The notes below the pieces were generated by a model. The model was given only the letters and a program-made list of their open reading frames with translations. It did no database searches and was not told where the DNA came from. The position numbers and the translations under genes are program-made. Below, piece by piece: positions 22,658-33,790 of a stretch of 64,000 nt of DNA. The stretch is taken from contig NC_073693.1 in the NCBI RefSeq assembly GCF_029784155.1, positions 159,159,519 through 159,223,518 of the forward strand, given 5' to 3'. The DNA is from Uranotaenia lowii. Lineage: Eukaryota; Arthropoda; Insecta; Diptera; Culicidae. How positions within the stretch are numbered: position 1 is the stretch's first letter; each line of letters begins with the position of its first letter.

Positions 22658-23969
22658 AAGCATGGATCACTACAAATCTGGACGCACTATTTATTTTACC
22701 ATAGTGCTCCTAGTTGTCGGATCTGGAATGTTTTGGCAGCACTTTGTAGAGGAATGTTTCTTCTACCAGTGCTGAAAATTTCATTACGATTCGTTTTGTT
22801 TCAAAAAAGTTACACGTGATGGAAGCTGCGAGATGAAAATAAATTTTGAACACCCACGTCAAAAACGCCGGGTTCAAAAATCGCGAAATCGTTAAAAATG
22901 GTCAAATCAACCGTGTGTAGCGTTCTCAAACGTTTCCGTGAGATGCGTACTATCGATCGGCAGGTTCATACCAAGCGTCATAGTGGAATTAAGTATCGGA
23001 AACTGCATTTGAAGGTGTTGAGAACGATCAAGGAAAACACAGGGTAGTCGGACTATGACATTGCCAAGAAATTCAACGCCGACCGGTGCACCGTCAGCAG
23101 AATTCGTCTACGCGAAGGAATACGATCCTATCGGACCAGTAAGCAACCAAACCGGACATTGAAGCAGAATTTAGTAGCCAAAGGACGTGCCCGCAAGTTA
23201 TACAAGAAGATTCCAACGAAGTTCGACGGATGCATCCTCATGGATGACGAAACGTACGTGAAGATGGATTTTGGGCAGCTTTCTGACCAAAAATTATGTA
23301 AAGCCACTGCAGTGGTGCACTGCACTGGTCATGGTGATGTCCCCGGCAACTTCAAATTTGTTTTTGCTGATAAGTGTGCAAGGAAGTGTTTGATCTGGCT
23401 AGGTATTTGCAGCTGCGGACGAAAAATTCCGGTTTTTGTGAAAAACAAGACCATGGACTCCGAAATTTACAAGGAGGAATGCCTGAAAAACTTTTTTTTT
23501 TTCGTACATTAGATCTCACAAAGGACTAGTTAAGTTTTCGCCAGATTTGGCAAGCTGCCACTACAGCTAGGAGGTTCTACAGTGGTATTGGGCCAACGGG
23601 TGGATTTTGTCGAAAAGGACATCAACCCACCCAACTGCCCTCAATTCCGCCCTATCGAAAAATTTTGGGCAATTGTCATGCAGATGATGAAGAAGAATGG
23701 TAGGACGACTCGGGAAGCAACAGAGATGAAGAGATTGTGGAACAAAATGGCCGCTGAGGTCAGCGAATAGGGTGTTCAAACTATAATGAGTGATACTCAA
23801 CCAAAAGTTCGAAAATTCATCAAAACAACATCGGAATAATTTTTTTATTATTTTTCCTTCAAAGTGCAATACAAACCCTACATTTCAAGAACAAAACGTT
23901 TTTATTTCGTTTATATAGCTCCGAGATAGACCCGTTTTAATGCGTCCAGATTTGTAGTGATCCATGCTT
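22658..23969 (+). mobile_element. Complete mariner (D37E-type) transposon, inactive
   Basis: The terminal inverted repeats begin AAGCATGGATCACTACAAAT and continue CTGGACGCA (29 bp, no mismatch). TA lies outside each end (22656-22657 and 23970-23971). The 1312-bp length fits a full Tc1/mariner element. The flanks (22595-22650 and 23980-24035) resemble each other in direct orientation, so it may sit in an older repeat. Confidence 0.93.
22840..23770 (+). pseudogene. Mariner D37E transposase, frameshifted
   Basis: The protein would bind the terminal repeats through an N-terminal helix-turn-helix and cut with a DDE/D triad. The longest intact frame (23159-23512) holds the first catalytic Asp in MDDETYVKMD. 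The second Asp is in PDLASCHYS (codon at 23544-23546) and the Glu in FRPIEKFWA (codon at 23657-23659). They lie 113 nt apart. One lost nucleotide would restore 114 nt, which leaves 37 residues between them and is the D37E signature. At least one in-frame stop (TAG near 23046), a break near 23500 after a long T run, and the 1-nt deletion show it is dead. Confidence 0.9.
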
Positions 23970-24314
23970 TACTTTCAAGTTCGTTTAGGTGGCTGTAGAG
24001 AACGCTATTCAGCTTCTAAGGGAATGTCAAGGAACTTCTACGCGCCGAAAAAAAATCCGATTGATAGATTGCTCTGACATTCAAATGTCAGATTGCTAGG
24101 CTGCTGGACTGTCATGGTCTATCTCATTGGTTTTAACCCTTCGTTTCATAGAGTAACAAATTTGCAACAATTAATGTATGGAAAATTGGAAAAATCGTAT
24201 TTTTTTTTGAATTTTTTTCCTTGATGTACTCATCATTTTCAACTGTTTAAATTGATTTTTAAGGAAAAATAAAAAATCATGAAACGAAGGGTTAATCATA
24301 TTGTTTTGATTACG

Positions 24315-24385
24315 TCTAGAGAATTGAACCGCTGCTCTCTAGGTTGCAATGAAACTCACCAGCCTCTCGACCAATCCAGCAATAG
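24315..24385 (-). other. tRNA-like SINE head
   Basis: On the minus strand the A-box-like TGGTCGAGAGGCTGGTGAG precedes the B box GCGGTTCAATTCTC by about 35 bp. No complete tRNA fold. Confidence 0.4.
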
Positions 24386-24643
24386 TTCATTACCACTGTT
24401 TTAACTAGTATTTAAACTTAATGTCATTTGAGATGATTGAATAGGTTGATCAATAGATTGTACCTTATTTCGTTTAAAGGACTTTCAGTACACAATATTA
24501 ATAGTAACAAAAATTCGCATCATCAAAAATTTGTTTGAATATCTAACCTTTATAAGAAAAATTCGAAAAAATCTTGAATCGAATTCCATTTGTAAATATC
24601 AGTACAGATACAAACAAAACAAATACCATGACAAGAAATTGAC

Positions 24644-24870
24644 AGACATTTTCGACATGTCGCTTAGAATTCCCACACAGGTTCTTTCAAACACCTTCAA
24701 GTATCTTAATGGTGCGTTTTAGAATGTTAAGCGAACGTTATCGACCTTCTTGAAAGACATTTTTGACATGTCGCTTAGAATTCCCATATAGGTTCTTTTA
24801 AACACCTTCAAATATCTTAATGGTGCGTTTAGAATGTTACGCGAACGTTATGGACCTTCTTGAAAGAAGT
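24644..24870 (+). repeat. Tandem duplication, 111-bp unit
   Basis: GACATGTCGCTTAGAATTCC starts at 24654 and again at 24765. The following about 100 bp repeat with a few substitutions, including AATGGTGCGTTTTAGAATGT. A partial third unit follows near 24860. Confidence 0.88.
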
Positions 24871-25052
24871 TCCATTATAAGCGCTTAGAAGTTCCGTTAT
24901 CGATAGTTTAACTTTTCAAAGGGCGATGGAAGTTCCTGAGTAAGTTTTACGAGACAAGGGTCACCTGAAGCTCCCGTAAAACATTTTTTTCAGCCAATTG
25001 TGAACTTCGGAGTTCCATCTTTAAGAAAAATGCGACTTTTGGTTGCTTGGGT

Positions 25053-25215
25053 TGTTGAGACCCACGATTGTGCAATTCACATGTTGACGAATGCTGCTTG
25101 AACTAGTAATCGCTAGTCTAGGGTGTAGCTATGTAAGGATCTTTCTGAGGTAATGAACAAAAAATGAACTCTATTCCACCACTGAAACCTCCGTGTTAAA
25201 TTTATCATATCAACA
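25053..25215 (+). repeat. Left LTR of the copia-like element
   Basis: Starts TGTTGAGACC, ends ATATCAACA. It is followed by GGATATGAGCTCAG, which resembles the initiator-Met half-tRNA primer site of copia elements (inference). It shares AATCGCTAG, GTAGCTATGTAAG and CTCTATTCCAC words in order with 26780-26888. Confidence 0.5.
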
Positions 25216-25631
25216 GGATATGAGCTCAGAAACGTCTGGATTGAAAGAAAACAATTAGCACTAAAAGGGTACTCTCAAGACTTGCGGTTAGCGAGTGTAC
25301 CAGTGCCCAAAGCAGAAGAGTTAGTCAGCTACAGGAGAAAACCTGCGCAGAGAAAATCCAGAGGTGCCACTTAAGTTTGAAGACGACAAGGGGGGTTTCG
25401 AGAGAGTTATTCTCTATGGCGCGCGCGTCTCGAGCTACGCTTCGGATAGTAGCGTGCAGGGTTGCTAACTTTTTTTTCATAAATCATCTAACTGGCGAAA
25501 TAAAAATCAGACAAAATCAGGCTGCGATAATGTAACGGAAATTTCGCTAAAAGTGATGACCTTTGTTTTGGTCACCGCTCCTCATTTTCTTTCTAATATG
25601 TGTTGTGAGCCTACTTGGTTGGAGAATTCTA

Positions 25632-25725
25632 CTGAATCAAAGCATCAAAGCAATCGAAAGATTCCCTTTAATTCCCTTTTTTTAAAATAAGAACTCAACG
25701 GAATCTTTCGATTGCTTTGATTCAG
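25632..25725. repeat. 26-bp inverted repeat (hairpin)
   Basis: The right arm GGAATCTTTCGATTGCTTTG, continuing ATTCAG, is the exact inverse of the left arm except that the left arm carries an extra 8 bp (an internal CATCAAAG duplication). The loop is about 34 bp. Function unknown. Confidence 0.75.
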
Positions 25726-26769
25726 CCACATTTTCACCTTTTCGCTTCAGCAATGGTACCTAATCCAGTTCCTTACTACGCATTTTTATCACATTAGCAA
25801 AAATCAGGCAAATTCAATAGCTTATTAGGTTGTCAGACAGGACCTCGAAAAATCAGGCAATACCTGAAAAATCAGGCACACTGGCCTCTCTGGTAGCGTG
25901 AATTCCAGTGATGTCAACCTTCCAGATTTTGTTTGGATCTTCCAGACTTCTTGGCCTTCCGTAAAACATTTATTTTTTCAGGTTCTCAGACTTCCAGACT
26001 TTTAACATTTCTTCCAGACTTTTGGGGTTTTTAAGCTGTTATAGTAGGCAATGACGAGAATTAGGAATTAAAAAGTGTGAATGATATTGATCTGCTGAGA
26101 TATATGTGAAATATGGAGTTAAGCACGTCCCACGGAATTGATAATGGCAGAAATATTGTACGTATTATACGATTATACAAGTAAAGTAATGAACAATATA
26201 TAATATTTGCAAAATTGGGATCTGGCGATTAAAAAAAAAAGGTCACCACCTACGAAGATCGCTATCCAGAATTTTCCAGATATTTTTTTCTAAATATTCC
26301 TGACTTTTTTGAAAAACAGTTGGCAACTCTGGTGAGTTCTTTGCTGACGACCGGGAGGAAGACTTCCGTGATCCGAAGCCGAGATTGATTATCGCAGGAA
26401 GAAGTGATCCAGTCCAGCTGGAAGATTAGCTCGAAGCGGAGCTAGGATGAAGCTTATCGCTGAGAAGGTTACTCTCGTGGTGCTGTGCTACGCTGAAGTC
26501 AGCATCTGTAAGCTCGCATTCGAGTGCTGGAAAGGCATTTTTATACTTTAGGAAGGTTGTTTGTGGGACGGTTAGTTACCATGCAGGCTCAACTTATTGC
26601 CGACGCCAGAGCCAGACTGGACAACGACTTCTGACGGGGATCAAGATTAGAAAGAGAAGCTCGCTAAAAAAGTGTCGCTTGCGATTTACAGCCACGCTGT
26701 GGCTAACATGTGTCTGCTGATTTTCAATGGCTGAAAGACGTTGTGTGTATTGCGGAAAATCTAGGATTG

Positions 26770-26888
26770 CGGAAAGAACTAGCAATCGCTAGTGTAGAGT
26801 TTAGCTATGTAAGAACCTTACTGAAGCAATGAATAAAGAATTTCTCTATTCCACTACTGAAACCTGCGTTAAATATCTCATTTCAACA
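26770..26888 (+). repeat. Right LTR remnant of the copia-like element
   Basis: ACTAGCAATCGCTAG to CATTTCAACA aligns with the 3' two thirds of 25053-25215 at roughly 80 percent by eye. The LTR 5' third is not recognisable. Confidence 0.45.
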
Positions 26889-27912
26889 AAAATTTCGTTT
26901 TGAACACAAAACAAAAAAAAAACAATTGCTACACAATTTGTGTTTTTGTTTGTTTTGGCAAATTCCGGCAAAATCCGGGTTGTTTTTAAGTTTTGTATTA
27001 AATATCAAGGAAAACCCAAATAAAACCAGCGATTTTGGAAAGCATAGTCTTGGCTCAATCCTCAGATCTTAGGTTCAATATTTTTTGGTTCCAAGAAACA
27101 AATTATTTTCTGGATTTGGTAAAAATTTGAGTTAAATATGTTTAGTTTCAGTTTACGAGAAATAACATGATTTTAAAGGTGCGTCGGTTTACCTGATTCC
27201 ATATTGTATGTTCATCCCTTTAAGTTCATTTGAGTTCGGCTGGACATGCCATATTTTCAAATGTCAAAAACTTCAATCGAAACAATGGAAAAAAAATTCG
27301 ATAGTAAACAGCATTTTTTAGGTATTTTCTCGAAAAATATGATTCAAACGTTCTTCTTACCCAAATAATGTAGAAAAAAGTATCGTTCAAAATATGAATC
27401 GGAGCACAAATTACACCTCCCAAATCTTCCATTTTTGAGAGGAAGTTTTTATTACACAAAAATCCTAAGAATTTTGATTGTTATAAACAGACTCAGATTT
27501 TTAAATAAATTCTTCCGACAAATTATCTAGATATATGTTTGGATAATTAGTGTGATCGATGACGGTCTAAATTACGGTTTGGCGAAATTCTAATCACATA
27601 AAATCAGGATGTAAGGAATATTCACCCTGCTCACAAATTCACTTTCGAAGTAATTTCAAAGATAAAATGTTTCCAATGATTATAAGTCAGAATAATCAGT
27701 CAGGTATACCGTATTTAAAAGTCTTTCAACATTCAGTATGGTTTTATTACTATTTGTCCTTGAAAAACTCCAGGAACGCCTCCCTGTTGGAAGACGGAAT
27801 TTCAAAGTTTCGCGCCCTAGTCGGCCTGTCAACCCATCAATTTGTGTATACCATTCATAATCTACTCTGCTGTAGCTTCTCTGCCTTCCTTCATACGACT
27901 AACAATACTTAC
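26889..27912. other. AT-rich, presumed intron; no exon found
   Basis: This lies just downstream of the last recognised GPCR exon on the minus strand. I looked for a TM5-type exon (a W-G-[IV]-R motif is usual for the family) and found none. Confidence 0.4.
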
Positions 27913-28127
27913 TGGATGTGAACGTGTGATCCCACCAGTCGGTTTTGCACAGAAATGCCTTCAGGTTGTCGGCCGTCCTTCCGACGATGACAACGGGCGG
28001 GGCCACCAGAGTCCTCACGAGCAGGGCAATCCCGACGAAACCGCACAGCAAACCGAGCCGTTTCAGCAGGAAGGCATCGGTGATTTTCACCGCTTTCGCC
28101 GAACGGACACGGAAAATGACTGATATC
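27913..28127 (-). CDS. Class C GPCR exon: ICL2, TM4, extracellular loop 2
   Basis: This 215-nt exon is bounded by a TTAAACAG acceptor and a GTAAGT donor. Its first base completes the Arg codon begun by the exon at 37404-37513, giving the class C signature KTWRISVIFRV. The reading continues through KITDAFLLKRLG (intracellular loop 2), a hydrophobic TM4 (LLCGFVGIALLV) and an extracellular loop with CKTDWW, whose Cys should bond to the top of TM3. It ends one base into a codon, so at least one more exon (TM5 on) must follow; none is recognisable in 1-27912. The loop-2 text is most like the orphan GPR158/Smog group as I remember it. A metabotropic receptor of another subfamily is possible. Confidence 0.9.
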
Positions 28128-29268
28128 CTGTTTAATGTTGCACCAGCCAGGACCCGTTCCCGATTCCGTTCCGATCCCGATCCGATCCGATACGTGGAAT
28201 TTGCCGCGTTGACGATGTGAATATGAAACAAAAAGAAGAAGCAGCAGGAGGATTATTTCGTGGAAGCCAGCATGGCACACCCGGTGGAAAATTGTTCGTG
28301 TTATTTGAGTTATTAGACACTACCGGCTGGCCAGATATGAATGATGCCTCGTGGGTAGCACCTGTACGTGTAGATATCGAATTGTTCCCGCACAAAAGGA
28401 GCTAGCAGATATTTATAGAACCCGACGCACAACCTGGATTGCTTTTTTTTTTAAGTTTCAGGCCGGCTTATATGAGTTTTTTTTTTCTGTTTCAGGAGAT
28501 AAAAACAATAAATTGCTACAAAAAAGGCGCTTCGTCATTTTGTGTTGTTGTTATCGTTTGTAGAATGTCAATTTATGTGTCATAAACTTGAGTGGTTTCA
28601 AACGATTTCTAATAGACTTTGTGAGCCCTATACATTTGATGATATTTTCAAAACAAACCGGACAGTTGGAAACTACCACTCAGGAAACACGATTAAATGA
28701 ATGAAAATTAGTTTACGCAAAAATTTTATTTAAAAAAAACGGTGTAAATAATGTTCAGTAAATAACAGAATGCCAGAAACAGTCCATTCGGGAAGCAGCT
28801 TTACCACGCTTTAAATCATTTCATACGGGAGAGAGAATCGTTCGATACAACAGCTTATGTACATATCACATTATCAGCAGCATTTTTGGCTCTTTGCCAA
28901 TCCCGCATTCCAGCGAACTGCGTATCATTCATTCATTCATTCATGATTACTGAACATTCAAATAAGTCACGTTCGCCCAGCTGCTATCGATTTCATTTGA
29001 GTGATTCAATGGAGAACGTTTCAACGAATATTATGTTCCTAACAAAACAACATCCCAAGCAACACAAATTGCGACAGCTAGCATTAGCAAGTTTTATTAT
29101 GTTTTTTAAATAGCATGTTTTGTGCAGTTCGTTTAAGACGAATGCATTTACTAAATATACTGTTCAAGTTGTTCTGAAAAAGTTATGAATGCTTTGTTAA
29201 AACTACAATAAAACACAAACTTAAAGGTTTGCTCCAAGCTTTTTTTGAATGTTTTATAAAGTGCATGT
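28128..29268. other. 3' part of a 9.3 kb GPCR intron
   Basis: In transcript sense the last about 270 nt before the acceptor are unusually GC-rich. They contain repeated ATCGG words (28155-28190) and the complementary box at 28277-28299. An (ATTC)4 microsatellite is at 28934-28951. The plus-strand open frame at 28217-28405 has no recognisable domain. Confidence 0.5.
28277..28299 (-). promoter_or_regulatory. Intronic complementary box, acceptor side
   Basis: The plus-strand CCCGGTGGAAAATTGTTCGT at 28280-28299 is identical to the minus strand of 37250-37269. In the minus-strand pre-mRNA the two segments are therefore perfectly complementary over 20 nt, and a G-U pair plus two more pairs extend the helix to 23 bp. 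This box ends about 149 nt before the acceptor. A role in bringing splice sites together is inference. Confidence 0.6.
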
Positions 29269-29358
29269 AGTCAGTGTCAGTGCTTAATTATAAAATCACT
29301 ATATAACTCTAAAAGTCAGTGTCAGTGCTTGATTATAAAATCATTCTAAAACTTGGTA
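29269..29358 (+). repeat. 45-bp tandem duplication
   Basis: AGTCAGTGTCAGTGCTT followed by ATTATAAAATCA starts at 29269 and recurs at 29314 with one or two changes. Confidence 0.85.
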
Positions 29359-29489
29359 ATCATTTTCGATCAAGATGTCAAAATAGGACATGCTCAGGTT
29401 AGATTACACATATTTGGATTGGAATTTAAATTTTTACACATTTTTAATAAATAATGTGTCTTGTTTTTGAGTCAAATTAATAATATATA

Positions 29490-31230
29490 AAAACTAGCTG
29501 ACCCGGTAAACTTCGTTTTACCTTCTAAAGTATAAATCGTAATAAATGTTTAATTTCATCTACACGTCCTTAACTGCATTGTGCTCGCCAATAGATTCTT
29601 ATGGAAATCGTAACAAATAAAGTTTAATTTGTATTGGGACCCCCTCATCAAAAGTGAGATCCTTGAAACTATTATACAAACCATCTCTGACCCAAAAAAC
29701 CCTCGGATACCAAATTTCACTTCATTCCGACCGACCATTCATACGTGATGTTATCACAAAAAAAACGCCTCCATTTTTATATATAAGATCTTTGAAAACC
29801 CTCACATTAACGGAAGTGGTATGAAGATCTCTACAATATGAGTATTGAGTAAAGGGGCCCAACTAGTAGGAACAAAAATTTGTTGCTTGACGCCATCATT
29901 AATCCAAGATGGCGGCTTAAACTGTAAATTTCTGAAAATCTCATGAAACATCCACAATATGGGCATTAGGTGGAAGGGCTAAACGAGTAAAAGTCAAATT
30001 TCGTTGTCCGACGTCATCTTGAATTCCAAAAGGACGATTTGCGCTAAACTTCAAAACACTGTAAATGATTGAAAATCGCATAAAACCCCCACAATATGGA
30101 AATTAGCTGAAAGCGATCAGCGAGTAGAGCTTATAAAATGCTATTAATTGCAGGAACCCCTTCAAATTATGTGTATAATTCAAAAGGACTCAACGAGTAC
30201 TAGTCGAATTTCGCTATCTGACGAAATTCTGAAATCCAATGTGGCGGCTTCCGCTGCACTTTAAAATGCTGTTAATCGCTGAAAATCAAATGAATTGAGA
30301 GAAATAGCTAAACAAGTAGAGAGTGAAATTTGTTTTCTTCTAGTTTAGTCCTTTCACTCAAAACCAATATTTAAGAGTTTCGGAATATTTTAAGTCATCA
30401 ACATTATACTTTAGTAGATTTAATTTATCGGCCTAGCGGTGAAAATTGATGTCCTTTTAAGTAGGGACATCTAAAGATTAGGAAATTTTTTTCATATAGG
30501 TGGATAGAAGGTTAGATGAAATGAAAGATGTTGAAAATGAGCGGGTAGATATTATTTAGAAGCATATCATAAAATATCAAATTTTTGTTTCTCACGGGCC
30601 TACTACTATGAAGCGGTAGATACAGATATAGTTGAATCTGTCGTGAGACGGTATACTATGTAAATAAAGAGTTGCATCTACCACCACACATTAGTAGGCC
30701 AAGCGTGGTCCGCCCCACAAGGGAAAACTTGCAGTGCGGACGAACAAAAAGATGACATGTGATCGCTCAGATATACTCCCTTTAACTCAGAAACGCATCT
30801 ATCGATGAATAGTCTTCTCAGTTTGTTATCTTCGCATTTGTTACATCCACTTTTCACCGCTAGGCCGATAAATTAAATCTACAAACATAAATTACGGTGA
30901 TTAATCCTTCATAAAATTATATTTTAGTTTAGTGGAAGCAGCCATCTTGGATTTCAAGATAGCGTTTGATAAAGAAATTCTATTTCTACTGGTTCAGCCC
31001 TTTAACCCAATACAAATATTGTGGAAGTTTTATGCGATTTTTAGTGATTAACAGCATTGTAAAGTAGCCATCTTGGATTTCAAGATGGCGTCAGAAAGCA
31101 AAATACGGTTTCTTCTAGTTAAGCCCTTCACCCAACACCCATATTGTGGAGATTTTATGCGATTTTAAGTCATCTACAGTATTTAAAGTTTAGCGGAAGC
31201 CGCCATTTTCGATTTAAAGATAATGCTAAT
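29490..31230. mobile_element. Palindromic repeat with tandem 120-150 bp sub-units
   Basis: The left end opens ACTAGCTGACCCGGTAAACT, a widespread insect repeat word. Between 29800 and 30390 a unit with CACAATATGGGCATTAG and AAGATGGCGGCTT repeats in plus orientation. From 30900 to 31230 the same unit appears inverted (CATATTGTGGAGATTTTATG, CATCTTGGATTTCAAGATGG). The centre holds a separate nested element. No coding region. Confidence 0.65.
30417..30879. mobile_element. Miniature element, complete copy with TA flanks
   Basis: The inverted termini GATTTAATTTATCGGCC and onward TAGCGGTGAAAA match at both ends for 29 bp, with TA outside each (30415-30416 and 30880-30881). The body shares AAAGATGTTGAAAATGAGCG (inverted) and GGTGAAAA termini with the copies at 17208, 19979 and 22238. 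It sits at the centre of the palindrome 29490-31230. Confidence 0.8.
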
Positions 31231-32066
31231 CGCAATTCCTACCAAATAGGTAAAAGATCGTAAAAATCGTTGTTCTCTCTGCGATAAGCAGTGCAACCAG
31301 ATTGCTAAAAAACCAGATGGTTCAGTTGGAAAAGTTGTCCAATGAGAGAAGCAGCAAATATTGTTGCTGGTAACGGTTTGCATTCATTGAGAGCAAAACT
31401 TTTACACGCTTTTTTGCATACTTTTAGGTTGTACGAATAAGGTGTCGAATATCGTTCAATTTGTATAACTCTTACCGCTTAAGCCAGAAGATAAAAAAAT
31501 GTATTTATTTTGCCTCTACTTTGGTAGGTAAATGCTGTTTTTTTTTTCGAGATCTATGCGATAATTCTTTTAATGCATATGAATCGTATAACAAAGTTAA
31601 ATGCAAAATATACCTAAAAAATGTTTGCTGGGCACATAACCGTGATAAAACAAATAAGCCATTTATCTGACCATAGTAAAGCTAATAAGCATGGCATTGA
31701 CTAACGCCATGTTTTTTTTTGCAAAATCGAAATGCAGAAAATGACGCCATGTTGATAGATTCACTATGTCAAGTTTTGCAAATATTTTTTCAGGCTTATT
31801 TTTTATCAATTCCATTGCGCTTGCGATGTCATTATGTCATTATTGTATTAAAAAAATGTGTTTCGGGCATTTTTAATTTATTTTTTTTCCATGTTCTACG
31901 AAAGCTTCATGTAAGCTTTGGTGACCAAAATTTTACACAAAACAGGGCCAAACAGCTAGCTTTATTAGCTGGTGTTGCATGGAATGCGCTTTAGTTTTTC
32001 ATGAAGATTAATACTACTACAATTCTAACGATATTTTGCTGAGCATAATAAAGTGAAAAATGTAAG
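31231..32066. other. AT-rich intron sequence, nothing recognised
   Basis: The open frames at 31461-31670 and 31719-31994 have biased, AT-driven composition and no known domain. Confidence 0.45.
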
Positions 32067-32590
32067 GGAATTGAGGGTAAAAACAGCCATTACTCCATTT
32101 TCCGAAGCGTGATTGCGGTGGCTACAACCTTTATTGGATTTTTTGGAAAAAATAACACAAGATACGTGCCATTAGATTCAAAATTTTCAAGTCTGAACAT
32201 GTATATTATGATCAATTTGAAAAATTGAGGGGAATCGCAGGTAAAACAGCCATAACATCATCTTCCGAAGCTTGCGGTGGCTCAAACAGCCTTCATTCGA
32301 TTTCTCGGAAAAAATCACACAAGATACAACACATTTGGTTCAAAATTTTCAAGTCCGAACAAGCTATTTTCTGAAATAATTGAAAAATATAGGGGAATTG
32401 AGGGTAAAAACAGCCATAACTCCACTTTCTGAAGCGTGCGATGGTTCAAACAGCCTTCATTCGATTCCTCACAAAAAATTACATACGACAAGACCTGTTT
32501 TCGTTCAAAATTCTCTAGTTAAAATCAGTGTTTTCCAGGAATGTTTACAAAATATAGTGGAATTAGGGGTTAAAATAAGGCACTATCTCA
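32067..32590 (+). repeat. 164-bp minisatellite, about 3.2 units
   Basis: Units starting GGAATTGAGGGTAAAAACAG or close variants begin at 32067, 32231, 32394 and 32559 (spacing 164, 163, 165). Each contains CAAACAGCCTTCATTCGAT or a variant. Units differ at roughly 15-20 percent by eye, so the array is old. Confidence 0.9.
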
Positions 32591-32639
32591 AGAAGACGTC
32601 TTTGGTACTCTTTGGACCATGACAGCATAATCCAGGCCA

Positions 32640-33790
32640 ATGAGTCGACGACTTGTGATGCATTCTTGCAACAGTATTTTACATGCGCACCAAAACCTAA
32701 GCGGTTTTTGACCATCACTCCAAGGTACTTCCGCTGCTGATTAGTAATGTCATGTATCCTTCAACAGTTATCTTCATGTGAGGCACAAATCTTCACGAGC
32801 AGAACTTCGGTTTTATGGAGAGCTATCTAAAGCTAAACTCCCTGCATCCAGTTGCCAAGTTTTTCTACGAACACAGTTGCAAGGTCTTCTACTTCCTCGA
32901 TTATTTCGCCGGTAATCATGAGCACGATATCGTCTGCAAATCCGACTTTCTGCGGGCCTACTGGTATTTTAAGCGTTGAAACCTAATGTATAAATGGCAT
33001 TCACCTAGTAGAACACCCGCGCTGTTAAGCAGTGTATCGCAACCCGGTTTCATTTCCGTAGGTCAATACTAGATTTTCGAAGAATCTTCCTACCTACTAT
33101 GCTGCAGAAGGTATTGGGGACATGCATCCAGTGAAGCGCTTTGGCAATAGCTTCCCAACTGGCATTGTTGAAGGCGTTTTTAACGCAACGTCGATCGTCA
33201 CAATGGCGCTGTGACGAACATCTGTCCGCTTCTTTTGATATGCGTGAAATACGCTTAGCAAGCCCGCAGGGCCACTGCACGAGCTTCTGTCGTAGCTGAT
33301 TTGGTTTCGTTTAGAACTGATTTTCCCGCCCTGTTGGAAGGTCTTCAACTCAACGTTCGGCCACGAGGTTTGAGAAATCGTGATTTCCAGCTCTACGTCC
33401 CTCTTTGGTTGAATAATTAACTGGGACTAACACAGCACTAGTTGGTATTATCAAGACATTCAACCGCTACTCCTAGCCTTTTGATTTCGAGGGATGAATT
33501 TCGAAGAAAAATCCTTCAAGCTTTATGTTAAGTGTAGATCATTGTTTTTGTAGTGTCTTTAATTTAAATTTTTTTTTATAAGGTTCTATATGGGATCTGT
33601 TGATGTAAAATAACTAAAAATAATACATTTTAGAACCACTTCACTTTCTGTGTAGATAGTTAGTTGGTTGAAAATTATCCTCTCCAGTAGTTTACCATGC
33701 GTGCCCAGCAGACAAATGGGTATGTAGTCTGTATGATGGTTGATGCCCTAGGAGACTTTCCTGGCTCAAACCCTTAGAGGCGAGTGGGGA
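32640..33790 (-). pseudogene. R1/LOA/I-type retrotransposon RT remnant
   Basis: Read on the minus strand, frame-broken pieces occur in the order expected of a reverse transcriptase. First is the fingers motif IPICLLGTHGKLLERII (near 33690). Next come a degenerate GFR-like region (33300-33370) and the palm A motif VKNAFNNASWEAI (near 33170). The active-site strand VGFADDIVLM follows (near 32935), then HKTEVLLVK (near 32800). The FADD box and the HKTEV strand fit the R1/LOA/I lineage. Stops and frame changes throughout make it long dead. Host strand and element strand coincide inside the intron. Confidence 0.8.

Larger units (their letters stand above)
25053..26888 (+). mobile_element. Degenerate Ty1/copia-like LTR element
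   Basis: A direct-repeat pair, a TGTTG..CAACA left LTR and a PBS-like sequence after it suggest a copia-type element reduced to about 1.8 kb. The interior has no readable gag or pol. It contains other insertions, including repeats rich in AAATCAGGCA (25440-25880) and the hairpin at 25632-25725. Confidence 0.5.

Noticed and set aside
27899..28280. Several overlapping 90-123 codon frames on both strands as separate small genes
   Set aside because: One minus-strand frame between two splice sites reads as a GPCR exon in phase with its neighbour. The others are shadows.
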